Source of the DNA: Hyphomonadaceae bacterium UBA1001
GTDB lineage: Bacteria > Pseudomonadota > Alphaproteobacteria > Caulobacterales > Aquidulcibacteraceae
NCBI GenBank assembly: GCA_002291875.1
Contig: DBAV01000088.1
Location: 1-38,194, forward strand
Direction of reading: 5' to 3'
DNA: 38,194 bases
Shown: positions 1 to 8,644 of the stretch, piece by piece
Position numbering within the stretch: the first letter of the stretch is position 1
Layout: every line of letters starts with the position of its first letter
Program-made: the position numbers and the translations under genes
The notes under the pieces: generated by a model
Told to the model about the DNA's origin: nothing
Databases searched by the model: none
What the model saw: only the letters and a program-made list of their open reading frames with translations

Positions 1-1772
1 GCGAGCAGCATGACGATGCGGTCGATCCCGGGGGCCGATCCGCCGTGCGGCGGTGCCCCGAACCGGAAGGCGTTCAGCATGCCGCCGAACTTTTCCTCGA
101 CGACCTCGGGGCCATAGCCGGCGATCTCGAACGCCTTGAGCATGATGTCGGGCTTGTGATTGCGGATCGCGCCCGAGGACAGTTCCACGCCATTGCAGAC
201 GATGTCGTACTGGAAGGCCGTGATTCCCAGGACGGTGTCGCGATCGGCCTTGTCCAGTTCCAGGAAGGCGGCGTGGTCATAATTGGGCATCGAGAACGGA
301 TTGTGCGAGAAGTCGATCCGCTTTTCGTCCTCGTTCCATTCATACATCGGAAAGTCGACGACCCAGCAGAAGGCGAATTGCTGCTGGTCCACAAGCCCCA
401 GCTCCGAGCCGATGCGATTGCGGGCCGCACCGGCAAACTTGTAGAAGGCGTCGGGACGACCTGCGACAAAGAACACCGCGTCGCCCACACTTAAATCAAG
501 CTGCTCTCGTATCCCAACGCAAGATTGCCTTCCAAGTGCCTTTGCGACCGGCCCAGCCGGTTCCGCTGCACCTATGGTATTGTCATGAAGTGCTCCGGCC
601 TCGGCCTCATTTCCATCGAATTGCAGCTTCTGAATTTCACTCCCGATTAACCTAACGTCAATGTCCGTCAAGCTCTCCCCTCGAGGCCGCCAGAACATAT
701 AGGCCAGCCCCGGTTGTCCTTGAGCCTGCGCCCAGCCATTCATGCGGTCACAGAACGCACGCGAGCCGCCCTTGGGCGCAGGAATGGCCCACACCCGTGC
801 CGCGCGATCGGACTCGAGCATGTTGGCGAACACCTTGAATCCCGACCCGCGGAAGTGCTCGGTGACGTCCTGCATCACCAGCGGATTGCGAAGGTCGGGC
901 TTGTCCGAGCCATATTTCGCGATCGCATCGGCATAGCGGATGCGCGGGAATGGCGCCGCCGTCGACCGCCGGCCATTGCCGAACTCGTCGAACACGCCCG
1001 CAAGCACCGGTTCGATGGCCGAGAACACATCCTCCTGGGTGACAAAGCTCATCTCGAAATCGAGCTGATAGAACTCGCCGGGGCTGCGATCGGCGCGCGC
1101 GTCCTCGTCGCGGAAGCAGGGCGCGATCTGGAAATACCGGTCAAAGCCCGCCACCATCAGCAATTGCTTGAACTGCTGGGGCGCCTGGGGCAGCGCATAG
1201 AACTTGCCCGGGTGCATCCGCGACGGAACCAGGAAGTCGCGCGCGCCCTCGGGGCTGGAGGCGGTCAGGATCGGTGTCTGATACTCCAGAAAGCCCTGTT
1301 CGATCATGCGCCGGCGCAGCGAGGCAATGACCTGCGAGCGCAGCACGATGTTGCGGTGCAGGGTGTCGCGCCGCAGGTCGAGGAAACGGTAGCGCAGGCG
1401 CACGTCCTCGGGATAATCCAGCTCGCCGAACACCGGCAGCGGCAGCTCCTGGGCTGCGCCGAGCACCTCGACCGCCTGCGCGCGCACCTCGATGGCCCCG
1501 GTCGCAAGCTCGGCATTGACCGTCTCGACCGGGCGGGCGGTGACCGTCCCGTCCACCCGCACGACCGACTCGACCCGCACGCGGTCCAGCACGTCGAACG
1601 CCGCATTGCCGGGCTCGACCACCACTTGGGTCAGCCCGTAATGATCGCGCAGGTCGACAAACAACAGCCCACCATGGTCGCGCTTGCGGTGCACCCATCC
1701 CGAAAGGCGGGCCGGGCGGCCGACATGGTCGGCGCGGAGCTCGCCGCAGGTGTGGGTTCGATACGCATGCAT
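1..1772 (-). CDS. aspS: Aspartyl-tRNA synthetase (3' end cut by window edge)
   Basis: Class IIb synthetase charging tRNA-Asp in the cytoplasm. Seen: the start MHAYRTHTCGELRADHVGR opens an OB-fold anticodon-binding domain. Motif 2 is CFRDEDARADR followed by GEFYQLDFEMSFV, the form usual in alphaproteobacteria. The GAD insertion domain follows, and motif 3 (GAPPHGGSAPGIDRIV) lies within the last 20 codons before the edge. About 590 codons are visible and I expect some 40 more beyond the window. The ATG at 1772 has a GAGGGGAG ribosome site about 10 bases upstream. Odd: after FWR (about residue 362) there are roughly 43 residues before the conserved AGPVAK, where relatives as I recall them have 8-10. 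The tract 481-720 is only about 55 percent G+C and rich in codons rare here (AGG, TTA, ATA, AGT, CTT). The frame stays open, so the gene is probably functional. Divergent from rnd. Confidence 0.96.
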   Translation of the reverse strand, partial: MHAYRTHTCGELRADHVGRPARLSGWVHRKRDHGGLLFVDLRDHYGLTQVVVEPGNAAFDVLDRVRVESVVRVDGTVTARPVETVNAELATGAIEVRAQAVEVLGAAQELPLPVFGELDYPEDVRLRYRFLDLRRDTLHRNIVLRSQVIASLRRRMIEQGFLEYQTPILTASSPEGARDFLVPSRMHPGKFYALPQAPQQFKQLLMVAGFDRYFQIAPCFRDEDARADRSPGEFYQLDFEMSFVTQEDVFSAIEPVLAGVFDEFGNGRRSTAAPFPRIRYADAIAKYGSDKPDLRNPLVMQDVTEHFRGSGFKVFANMLESDRAARVWAIPAPKGGSRAFCDRMNGWAQAQGQPGLAYMFWRPRGESLTDIDVRLIGSEIQKLQFDGNEAEAGALHDNTIGAAEPAGPVAKALGRQSCVGIREQLDLSVGDAVFFVAGRPDAFYKFAGAARNRIGSELGLVDQQQFAFCWVVDFPMYEWNEDEKRIDFSHNPFSMPNYDHAAFLELDKADRDTVLGITAFQYDIVCNGVELSSGAIRNHKPDIMLKAFEIAGYGPEVVEEKFGGMLNAFRFGAPPHGGSAPGIDRIVMLL

Positions 1773-1811
1773 GACGGCGGGCTCCCCTCGCAACTCTTGG
1801 CGGGGCCGCTT

Positions 1812-1817
1812 ATCATA
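1812..1817 (-). promoter_or_regulatory. Possible -10 element for aspS
   Basis: On the minus strand the aspS-rnd intergenic region reads GGGTATGATAAGC, with TATGAT matching a sigma-70 -10 box at five of six positions. It lies about 40 bases upstream of the aspS start. I see no convincing -35 hexamer at 16-18 bases, so this is a weak call from one box. Confidence 0.3.
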
Positions 1818-1874
1818 CCCGCCTGCCGCCGGAGCGATCTTTTGCAGGCGAGCCCCAAGGAGCCCATCCTGGAC

Positions 1875-3041
1875 ATGGACGTCGTCACCACCACCCAGGC
1901 GCTTGCCGACCTGTGCGCACGCGCGCGCACCCGCCCGTTCTGCGCGATCGACACCGAGTTCATGCGCGAGACGACCTATTGGGCAAAGCTGTGCCTGGTC
2001 CAGATCGCCTTCGAAGGCGGGGAGGCGGTGATCGATCCGCTCGCACCGGGCATCGACCTCGAGCCGCTGTTCGCGCTGATGGCCGATCGCGCCGTGCTCA
2101 AGGTGTTTCACGCGGCCCGTCAGGACATCGAGATCTTCCACAATCTGACGGGTCAGCTCCCGGCGCCGGTGTTCGACACCCAGATTGCGGCCATGGCGGC
2201 CGGTCTGGGGGATTCGATCTCGTATGATGCGCTGGTTCAGGCGCTGTTGCGGCGGCGCATCGACAAGTCCTCGCGCTTTACCGACTGGAGCCGCAGGCCC
2301 CTGGGTGCCCAGCAGCTGGAATATGCGCTGGGAGACGTCACCCACCTTCGCGATGCCTACGCCCTGCTGCAGCAGCAACTGGCCTCGCAGGGGCGCGCGC
2401 ACTGGCTGGACGAGGAGATGCAGTCGCTGCTCGACCCGCAGAACTATGACACCGCGCCGGAAAACGCCTGGCGCCGCCTCAAGCTGCGCCGCCACACGCC
2501 GGACTATCTGGCCGCGCTGGCGACGGCCGCCGCATGGCGCGAGCGCTCCGCCCAGGAGCGAAACGTCCCGCGGGGCCGCATCCTGAAGGATGACGGCCTC
2601 TATGAAATCGCCGATCAGAAGCCGCGCAGCGCAGAGGCGATGGACCGCATGCGCGCCGTGCCCAAGGGGTTCGGCCGTTCGCAGGGGGGGCAGGACCTCC
2701 TGCGCGAGCTTTCGGCGGCTCTTGCTGATCCGAAGGCATACGCCCCCTCGGTCGAACGCGCCCCACCCGGACCGGCGGTCAATGGATCGACGCTGGAGAT
2801 GCTGCGGGTGCTCTTGCGCGTGGTTGCCGAGGAACACGGCGTGGCCCCGCGGCTGATCGCGAACGCCGCCGACCTCGAGGATATGGCCGCGAGCAATGAG
2901 GCCGATGTGGCAGGTTTTCGCGGCTGGCGCGACGAAATCTTCGGCAGGCAGGTTCGCGCGCTGAAGGCTGGCGACATCGCCCTGCGCATGGAACGCGGCC
3001 GGATCACCGTCATGCCCGTTCCCGCCGAGGCCGCTCGCTGA
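1875..3041 (+). CDS. rnd: Ribonuclease D
   Basis: 3'-5' exoribonuclease of the DEDD family, trimming tRNA and other structured RNA 3' ends. Seen: 388 residues, close to the usual 370-390. ExoI is FCAIDTEFMRE near residue 20, ExoII is FHAARQDIEIF near 80, and ExoIII is LEYALGDVTHL near 150-160, giving the acidic residues for two metals. A helical HRDC region (about 190-290) follows, with a second HRDC-like stretch at the C-terminus. The ATG at 1875 (MDVVTTTQALADLC) is preceded by AAGGAG. The frame is open much further upstream, but that part is antisense to aspS. Its TGA is immediately followed by the ppx stop on the other strand, so no base separates them. Confidence 0.94.
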   Translation: MDVVTTTQALADLCARARTRPFCAIDTEFMRETTYWAKLCLVQIAFEGGEAVIDPLAPGIDLEPLFALMADRAVLKVFHAARQDIEIFHNLTGQLPAPVFDTQIAAMAAGLGDSISYDALVQALLRRRIDKSSRFTDWSRRPLGAQQLEYALGDVTHLRDAYALLQQQLASQGRAHWLDEEMQSLLDPQNYDTAPENAWRRLKLRRHTPDYLAALATAAAWRERSAQERNVPRGRILKDDGLYEIADQKPRSAEAMDRMRAVPKGFGRSQGGQDLLRELSAALADPKAYAPSVERAPPGPAVNGSTLEMLRVLLRVVAEEHGVAPRLIANAADLEDMAASNEADVAGFRGWRDEIFGRQVRALKAGDIALRMERGRITVMPVPAEAAR

Positions 3042-4583
3042 TCAGGCCGGATCGGAGGCCAGGACGGCGGGACGGAATGCCGACGCCGCAAGGCCCAGCG
3101 CCTCGCGCGCCTGCTCCAGCCGCTTGCGCACCATGTCGGTATAGAGGGCGGCATCGGCCGGCGGATGGCGCAGGACCAGCACGCCCTCTTCGATCACCAG
3201 CGTGCTGCGGGTCAGGAACACCGGCGCCCGCCCGCACAGTTCCGCGCCAAGCCGGATCAAGGCTCCCCATACCCGCGCGACCGCTCGGCGCCGGTCGTCC
3301 AGCAGCGCCTGATAGCTGGCGTCGCGCAGCGGCGGTGTGCGCCGATAGCGATGCAGCGCCACGCTGGCCAGAAAGGCCCGTTCCGAATGGGTCACCCCGG
3401 CTGCGGGCGCACGCAGCACCAGATCATAGACCAGATCGGCCCGATGGTCGGGATGAAGGCTTGCGCCGAGATCAGCCAGCCGGCAGGCCGCCGCGAACAG
3501 GGTTGCGTCCCGCCCTGCGCTGAACGCCGTGGGTCCGTGCGCGACCAGCGGGCCAAGCCAGTCCTGCAGCGCCTGTCCCAGCGCCGCAGCGCGTTGCGGT
3601 GCAGGCTGCAGCGCCAGGGTGGCGGCCACCAGCGGGTCGGTGGCGCGGTCGTGCTCGGTGAAGCGCTCGGACAATACGCCCTCGCGAACGCCATAGGCGG
3701 ACACCACCACCCGCGCGGGCTTGCCGATCCGGCACAGCGCATCGAGCAGACACGCCGCATAGGGCAGGGTTTCCAGACGCCGCGACTGGATTTCGGCGTT
3801 CGGCTCGACGCCGCGGCGCGCGGACTTCAGCACCCCCTCATAGGCGGCCGCCACCGCCGGCGGATCGAGCGCGTACTGGTGCAGCACGTGCAGCGGATGG
3901 CCTACCCCCTGCATCTGGAACAGCCCGAAGGCACGCCACGCACCGCCCACCGCATAGAGGCTGCGCCCCCTGACCCGGCCAAGGACCCTGGACGTTGCCA
4001 GCACCTCCTCGATCTTCTGGCGCACCCGCTCGCGCACGAAGCCACCTTCCGCCAGCGAGAGGGGCCCCAGCAGGTGCGACTCGCCCTCTCCCGTTCGTCC
4101 TTCCGCGGTCTCGATCAGCTCGAGACTGGCGCCGCCGAGGTCGGCAACGACGCCATCGGCGTCCGGGATGCCCGTCATCACGCCTTGGGCGGAAAACCAG
4201 CCCTCCTCGGGTCCGCTGATGATCCGCACCGGGTGGCCCAGAACCTCGGCGCCCCGGGCAGCGAATTGCGGCCCGTCCAGCGCCTCGCGCACGGCGGCCG
4301 TGGCGACCGCACGCACGTCCTGCACGCCGCGCGCGGCCAGCACCAGGCGAAAGCGCGCAAGTGCCGCAAGGCTGTCCGCAATGCCCTTCTCGCTCAGCCG
4401 CCCTGTTCGCATCAGGTCGCGGCCAAGTCCGGCCATGGTCTTTTCGTTCAGCACCGGCACGATCGCGCGCCCATAAAGCCGGTAAACGACCAGTCGCACC
4501 GAGTTCGACCCGATGTCGACCACGGCCACCTCGCGCGGGGTGCCGCGCTCGGCCATAGCGAGAGGCGAGATGACCGCGCTCAC
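3042..4583 (-). CDS. ppx: Exopolyphosphatase (Ppx/GppA family)
   Basis: Ppx/GppA family enzyme hydrolysing polyphosphate ends, or pppGpp, in the cytoplasm. Seen: 513 residues. The ASKHA phosphate-binding motif VVDIGSNSVRLVVY is at about residues 20-33 and a second glycine-rich motif, VVADLGGASLELIE, is near 145. A helical C-terminal domain fills about 310-510, as in the long family members. The GTG at 4583 overlaps the ppk stop (GTGA). An ATG nine codons later (4556) is an alternative start that would still keep the first motif. It is read after ppk, so synthesis and breakdown of polyphosphate share one transcript. Family membership is firm. Polyphosphate rather than pppGpp as main substrate is inferred from the ppk neighbour. 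Confidence 0.93.
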   Translation of the reverse strand: MSAVISPLAMAERGTPREVAVVDIGSNSVRLVVYRLYGRAIVPVLNEKTMAGLGRDLMRTGRLSEKGIADSLAALARFRLVLAARGVQDVRAVATAAVREALDGPQFAARGAEVLGHPVRIISGPEEGWFSAQGVMTGIPDADGVVADLGGASLELIETAEGRTGEGESHLLGPLSLAEGGFVRERVRQKIEEVLATSRVLGRVRGRSLYAVGGAWRAFGLFQMQGVGHPLHVLHQYALDPPAVAAAYEGVLKSARRGVEPNAEIQSRRLETLPYAACLLDALCRIGKPARVVVSAYGVREGVLSERFTEHDRATDPLVAATLALQPAPQRAAALGQALQDWLGPLVAHGPTAFSAGRDATLFAAACRLADLGASLHPDHRADLVYDLVLRAPAAGVTHSERAFLASVALHRYRRTPPLRDASYQALLDDRRRAVARVWGALIRLGAELCGRAPVFLTRSTLVIEEGVLVLRHPPADAALYTDMVRKRLEQAREALGLAASAFRPAVLASDPA

Positions 4584-6793
4584 GTCAGCCTTGCCCCGAC
4601 CCGATCGAATGCAGGGGGCACATCGCCGCTGATCGCACGCCCCCGCCCAGAGAGCGAGGGATTGCGCATGAAATAGATGTGGGCGCTGAAGGGCTCCTCG
4701 ACCCCGTCGGGCACGCGGCGGGCATAATGCCCATCGGGGTCCATGTACCAGGACTGCGCCTCGTCATTCAGGTTTGCGACCATGATCTGGTCCAGCACCT
4801 GCTGATGGGTGGTGGGGTTCTCGATCGGCACCAGCACCTCGACGCGCCGGTCCAGATTGCGCGGCATCCAGTCCGCGGACGAGATGAACACCAGCGCCTG
4901 GGCACTGGGCAGGCCGTGACCATTGCCGAAACACACGGCCCGGGTGTGCTCGAGAAAACGCCCGACGATCGATTTCACCACGATGTTTTCCGACAGGCCC
5001 GGGATTCCCGGCCGCAGGCAGCAGATGCCCCGGACCACCAGCTGGATACGCACGCCTGCACCCGAAGCCGCATAAAGTGCATCGATGATGACCGGATCGA
5101 CCAGTGAATTCAGCTTGGCCCAGATCGCCGCAGGCCGTCCGGCCCGGGCATGGTCGATTTCGGCGGCAATCAGCGAAAGCAGGCGCGCCTTCATGTCGAG
5201 CGGGGACACCGCGATCTTCTCGAGGTGCTCGGGCCGGGCATAGCCGGTGACGAAATTGAACACCCGGTTGGCGTCGCGCCCCAGCGAGGGGTCGGCGGTG
5301 AACAGGGAAAGGTCGGTGTAAACGCGGGCCGTGACGGGGTGATAATTGCCGGTCCCGAAATGGGTATAGGTGCGCAGCTCGCCGTCCTCGCGGCGCACCA
5401 CCAGGCTGATCTTGGCGTGGGTCTTGTAATCGACGAAGCCATAGACGACCTGGGCCCCCGCGCGCTCGAGATCGCGCGCCCAGCGCAGATTGGCCTCCTC
5501 GTCGAACCGCGCCTTGATTTCAACGAGGGCTGTGACGTTCTTGCCGGCCTCGGCCGCCTCGACCAGGGCCGCGACGATCGGCGAGTTCTTGCTGGTGCGA
5601 TACAGGGTCTGGCGGATCGACACCACATTGGGGTCGGCGGCCGCCTGGCGCAGGAACTGCACCACCACATCAAAGGATTCATACGGGTGGTGGACCAGGA
5701 TGTCCTTGGCGCGGATCGCGGCAAAGCAGTCGCCACCGAAATCCTTTACCCGTTCGGGAAAGCGCGGTTCATAGGGTTCGAACCTGAGGTCGGTCCGCTC
5801 GTCCAGGATCAGCTGCGACAGCTGCACCAGGCCCAGCAGGCCGTCCACCCGCACCACGTCGGCGGGCTCGGTCCGCAACTGGCTGGCGATGAAAGCCTGA
5901 AGGTCCTCGGGCATCTGTGCCTCGATCTTCAGGCGCACCACATCTCCAAGGCGCCGCTGCTTGAGCATGGTCTCGAATTCGCGGACCAGGTCCTCGGCCT
6001 CTTCCTCGATCTCGACATCGCTGTCCCGGATCAACCGGAACGCCCCCGAGCCCAACGTATCATACCCGGTGAACAGCTGATCGAGGAACGCGGTGATGGT
6101 GTTTTCGAGGCTGATGAAACGGCGCGCCTCGATCGCATCGCCATTGCGCCTGGGCGGCAGCTCGATGAAGCGCTCGACATGGAGCGGCACCGGGATCAGC
6201 GCGTTCATGGTGCGCCCATCGGCGCGCCGGCGCAGCTTGAGCGCGATCGCAAAACCCAGATTGGGAATGAAGGGAAATGGATGGGCCGGATCGATGGCGA
6301 GCGGGGTCAGCAGCGGAAAGATCCGCTGCAGGTAACGCTCCTTGAGCCCCGCGCGATCCTCGAGTGACAGTTGCCCGGGTTCGACGACTTCGATGCCCTG
6401 CTCGGCCAGTTCGGTGCGCAGTTCGCGCCAGCGCTCTTGCTGGGCGGTCAGCAGGCTGTGCGCCTCGGCATTGATCCGCACCAGCTGTTCCGCCGGCGTT
6501 CGGCCGTCCTGTGAGGGCGTCACGACCCCGGCCTTGACCTGCTCGTGCAGGCCGGACACCCGCACCATGTAGAATTCGTCGAGATTGCTGGCCGAAATCG
6601 AGAGAAATCTCAGTCGCTCGAGCAAGGGATGGGCGGGATTTCCGCTCTCCTCGAGCACGCGCGTGTTGAAGGCCAGCCACGACAGCTCGCGATTGATGAA
6701 GCGGGCCGGCGACGCTGCAAGGTCGGTGTCGGCGGGCACGCCCTTGCGCCGCGGCGGCGTCTTGCGTCTGGATGCAGGTTCGGTTCCGGTCAC
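4580..6793 (-). CDS. ppk: Polyphosphate kinase 1
   Basis: Makes polyphosphate from ATP via a phosphohistidine. Seen: 737 residues from the GTG at 6793, normal for PPK1. The N-terminal domain begins with FINRELSWLAFNTRVLEES (about residue 30), followed by LRFLSISASNLDEFYMVRV. The catalytic histidine lies in VDYKTHAKISLVVRR and a second phospholipase-D-like half contains MPRNLDRRVEVLVPIENP near the end. Start choice: the open frame reaches 7048, but those codons are antisense-like and overlap hdaA. The GTG lies 19 bases after the hdaA stop and gives the normal N-terminus. It overlaps ppx by four bases. Order hdaA-ppk-ppx on one strand suggests co-transcription. Confidence 0.95.
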   Translation of the reverse strand: MTGTEPASRRKTPPRRKGVPADTDLAASPARFINRELSWLAFNTRVLEESGNPAHPLLERLRFLSISASNLDEFYMVRVSGLHEQVKAGVVTPSQDGRTPAEQLVRINAEAHSLLTAQQERWRELRTELAEQGIEVVEPGQLSLEDRAGLKERYLQRIFPLLTPLAIDPAHPFPFIPNLGFAIALKLRRRADGRTMNALIPVPLHVERFIELPPRRNGDAIEARRFISLENTITAFLDQLFTGYDTLGSGAFRLIRDSDVEIEEEAEDLVREFETMLKQRRLGDVVRLKIEAQMPEDLQAFIASQLRTEPADVVRVDGLLGLVQLSQLILDERTDLRFEPYEPRFPERVKDFGGDCFAAIRAKDILVHHPYESFDVVVQFLRQAAADPNVVSIRQTLYRTSKNSPIVAALVEAAEAGKNVTALVEIKARFDEEANLRWARDLERAGAQVVYGFVDYKTHAKISLVVRREDGELRTYTHFGTGNYHPVTARVYTDLSLFTADPSLGRDANRVFNFVTGYARPEHLEKIAVSPLDMKARLLSLIAAEIDHARAGRPAAIWAKLNSLVDPVIIDALYAASGAGVRIQLVVRGICCLRPGIPGLSENIVVKSIVGRFLEHTRAVCFGNGHGLPSAQALVFISSADWMPRNLDRRVEVLVPIENPTTHQQVLDQIMVANLNDEAQSWYMDPDGHYARRVPDGVEEPFSAHIYFMRNPSLSGRGRAISGDVPPAFDRVGARLT

Positions 6794-6812
6794 GTCGGGT
6801 CCAGCCAGGCCT

Positions 6813-7496
6813 TCAGGGTTCAAGGGAGTGCCGGAGCGCCTCGCGCACCAGCTCCCGGTTGACGGCAGGCGCACCTGCCGCAAGCGAGTCGCTGATGTAG
6901 GCAACAATCCGCGCAACGGCGAGATAGCTGCGATCCATCCGCGCTGCGAGCCATCTGACCTGGAAATCCGACAGGGCGATGAAATGATCGCGCGCCACCG
7001 ACCGCAGGCAGGCCGCCAGCAGCATCTCGTCAGGCAGTCCAAGGGCAACCACGGGCAGCGCGCGCAACCTCGACGCCAGGTCCCCGACCCTGGCCGAAGG
7101 CCATGCTTCGGGCGCCGTCCGGGCCGTCATCACCAGCTTGCCACGGCGATCGGCCACCCTGTCCAGCAGCAGCTTGAGCCAGCCCGTATCCTCAACCGCA
7201 TCCGCATCGTCCAGCACCCCGCGGTGGTCGAATGCCTCGAGCGTCTCCAGCGCCGCGCGTGCGTCGGCCTGTCCCGCCCGCAGGTCGGCCGCGCCTGTGA
7301 CATGCCCCCACACCGCCGCAAGATGGGTCTTTCCCGCGCCCGGCGGCCCGATCACGATCAGCGCGGGTTCGGGCCAGGGCCCGGTGCGTGACAGCATCTG
7401 GATGGCAGAGAAGTTGGCGCCCGCTGGCATGAAGGGCCGCCTGGCCAGCCGTTCACGATGGTCGGCCAGAACCAGGAGCGGCGACGTCGCGCCCAT
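6813..7496 (-). CDS. hdaA: DnaA-related regulatory inactivator HdaA
   Basis: AAA+ protein related to DnaA domain III. In alphaproteobacteria HdaA works with the DNA sliding clamp to stimulate ATP hydrolysis by DnaA and so limit re-initiation. Seen: 227 residues, no DNA-binding domain IV. Walker A is GPPGAGKTHLA near residue 46 and a Walker-B-like stretch GVLDDADAVED lies near 90. A sensor/lid part (ALSDFQVRWLAARMDRS) is near the C-terminus. The start MGATSPLLVLADHRERLARR at 7496 is chosen because it lies 23 bases after the upstream stop and gives family length; the longer frame runs into the DUF2066 gene. A DnaA paralogue of other function is possible but less likely in this context. Confidence 0.85.
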   Translation of the reverse strand: MGATSPLLVLADHRERLARRPFMPAGANFSAIQMLSRTGPWPEPALIVIGPPGAGKTHLAAVWGHVTGAADLRAGQADARAALETLEAFDHRGVLDDADAVEDTGWLKLLLDRVADRRGKLVMTARTAPEAWPSARVGDLASRLRALPVVALGLPDEMLLAACLRSVARDHFIALSDFQVRWLAARMDRSYLAVARIVAYISDSLAAGAPAVNRELVREALRHSLEP

Positions 7497-7519
7497 CCCG
7501 CCCGTCAGACAGGCACGGT

Positions 7520-8569
7520 TCAACGCAGGCGCGCCACCAGCCCGCCCGCTTCCTCGGAGACTGCCAGCCCGCGCTGTTCGAGGTCCTCGCGCAGCTGCTC
7601 GACGGTGCCGGCGGTGCGGATCGACAGCAGGGCGCCATCGCGCGCGACCGCATCGGTACGAATGTCCGAGGCGAGCGGCGATGACCCCAGGGCGCGCCGC
7701 ATCTGGATCCACTGTGACAGCGACTCGTAACGTGCGGTCAGCTGCACACGGCCCCGCTCGCCCGACCGTGACAGGGCGGTCACCTTCCAGTCGGTCTGCA
7801 GGCGCTCGGCAACCTCGCGAACCAGCGCCGGCATTGCGCGCGAGAAGTCCGTGTCGCCCGCGATAGGCGCCAGGTTCACAAGGCCGCGGTCGCGGCGCAA
7901 CTCGCGCGGGCCGATCTCGATCACCTCCACCACCGAGCCACTGGCGTCGAACCGGGCGGTGACAAACAAGGCGGTCGTCGCCCCGACCTGGCGCGCCGTG
8001 CTCTCGACGGCCGCCCAATCGGGCACTGCCCCGCCGCCATCCGTTCCCGCGACCAGCGGAACCAGCGCCTGTTCATAGCCGGCATTGCGCCAGGCCGCGC
8101 GCCAACGGTCGGCGGTACCGGCCGGTCCGCCATTGGCGCGGGCGACCACCAGCACCGGCGGTGTTCCGGTATCGACGAACCGGATCCCTGACTGGCGCAG
8201 CAGTGCGCGCACAGCCGAGGGGTCGAAGCGAACCGACAGCGAGGCCAGATACCGCACGCCGGACCGGCGCTCATTGGACACGTCGACACCCGAAATCAGC
8301 CGGTCCAGCTGTGCGCCTGCCACCGCGGGGATTCCGCGTGCGGCGACGTCTTCGGGCAAGCCGATCCGCCGCACCAGCTGCTGGAATGCCGCCGCCCGCC
8401 CCTGCCCCAAAGCGGCCGTCTGGGCTGCGGCCGCATTCGCGGCGGTCGCATCGACCGCGATGTCGCGGACCACGAACACCTCGGGGCGCGCCTGCGCGCT
8501 TGCGGTCGGCCAGCCGAAAGCGCAGAGAACCGCGATCGCAAGCATCCCGAAGATGGTCCAGGCGCGCAT
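7520..8569 (-). CDS. Secreted DUF2066-type protein of unknown function
   Basis: I recognise this as a DUF2066-like exported protein; its biochemical role is not known to me. Seen: 349 residues, a signal peptide at 1-25 (basic start MRAW, hydrophobic core IFGMLAIAVLCAFGW, cleavage after ASA), then an Ala/Arg-rich mature protein with VFVVRDIAVDATAANAAAA and RAAAFQQLVRRIGLPED, the two signatures I associate with the family. No membrane segment after the signal, so it is probably periplasmic. The ATG at 8569 has AGAGGAG seven bases upstream. First gene of the block hdaA-ppk-ppx; its stop is 23 bases before hdaA. It is divergent from purM across 75 bases. The family assignment is moderately sure. 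Confidence 0.75.
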   Translation of the reverse strand: MRAWTIFGMLAIAVLCAFGWPTASAQARPEVFVVRDIAVDATAANAAAAQTAALGQGRAAAFQQLVRRIGLPEDVAARGIPAVAGAQLDRLISGVDVSNERRSGVRYLASLSVRFDPSAVRALLRQSGIRFVDTGTPPVLVVARANGGPAGTADRWRAAWRNAGYEQALVPLVAGTDGGGAVPDWAAVESTARQVGATTALFVTARFDASGSVVEVIEIGPRELRRDRGLVNLAPIAGDTDFSRAMPALVREVAERLQTDWKVTALSRSGERGRVQLTARYESLSQWIQMRRALGSSPLASDIRTDAVARDGALLSIRTAGTVEQLREDLEQRGLAVSEEAGGLVARLR

Positions 8570-8644
8570 CAGGGGCTCCTCTGTTCCGTGCTGTCGCTGT
8601 CGTTACAGCGTCCCGGGCCCATGGGTCCAGACTCCGGAGCGCTC

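Noticed and set aside
482..740. aspS as a pseudogene or interrupted by an IS element
   Set aside because: I translated the minus strand through the odd tract codon by codon and it remains in frame with intact motifs on both sides; no transposase or terminal repeats are visible.
714..1874. Upstream extension of the rnd frame, which would make a 775-residue protein
   Set aside because: The extension lies antisense to aspS; RNase D homology starts at 1875, where a ribosome site is present.
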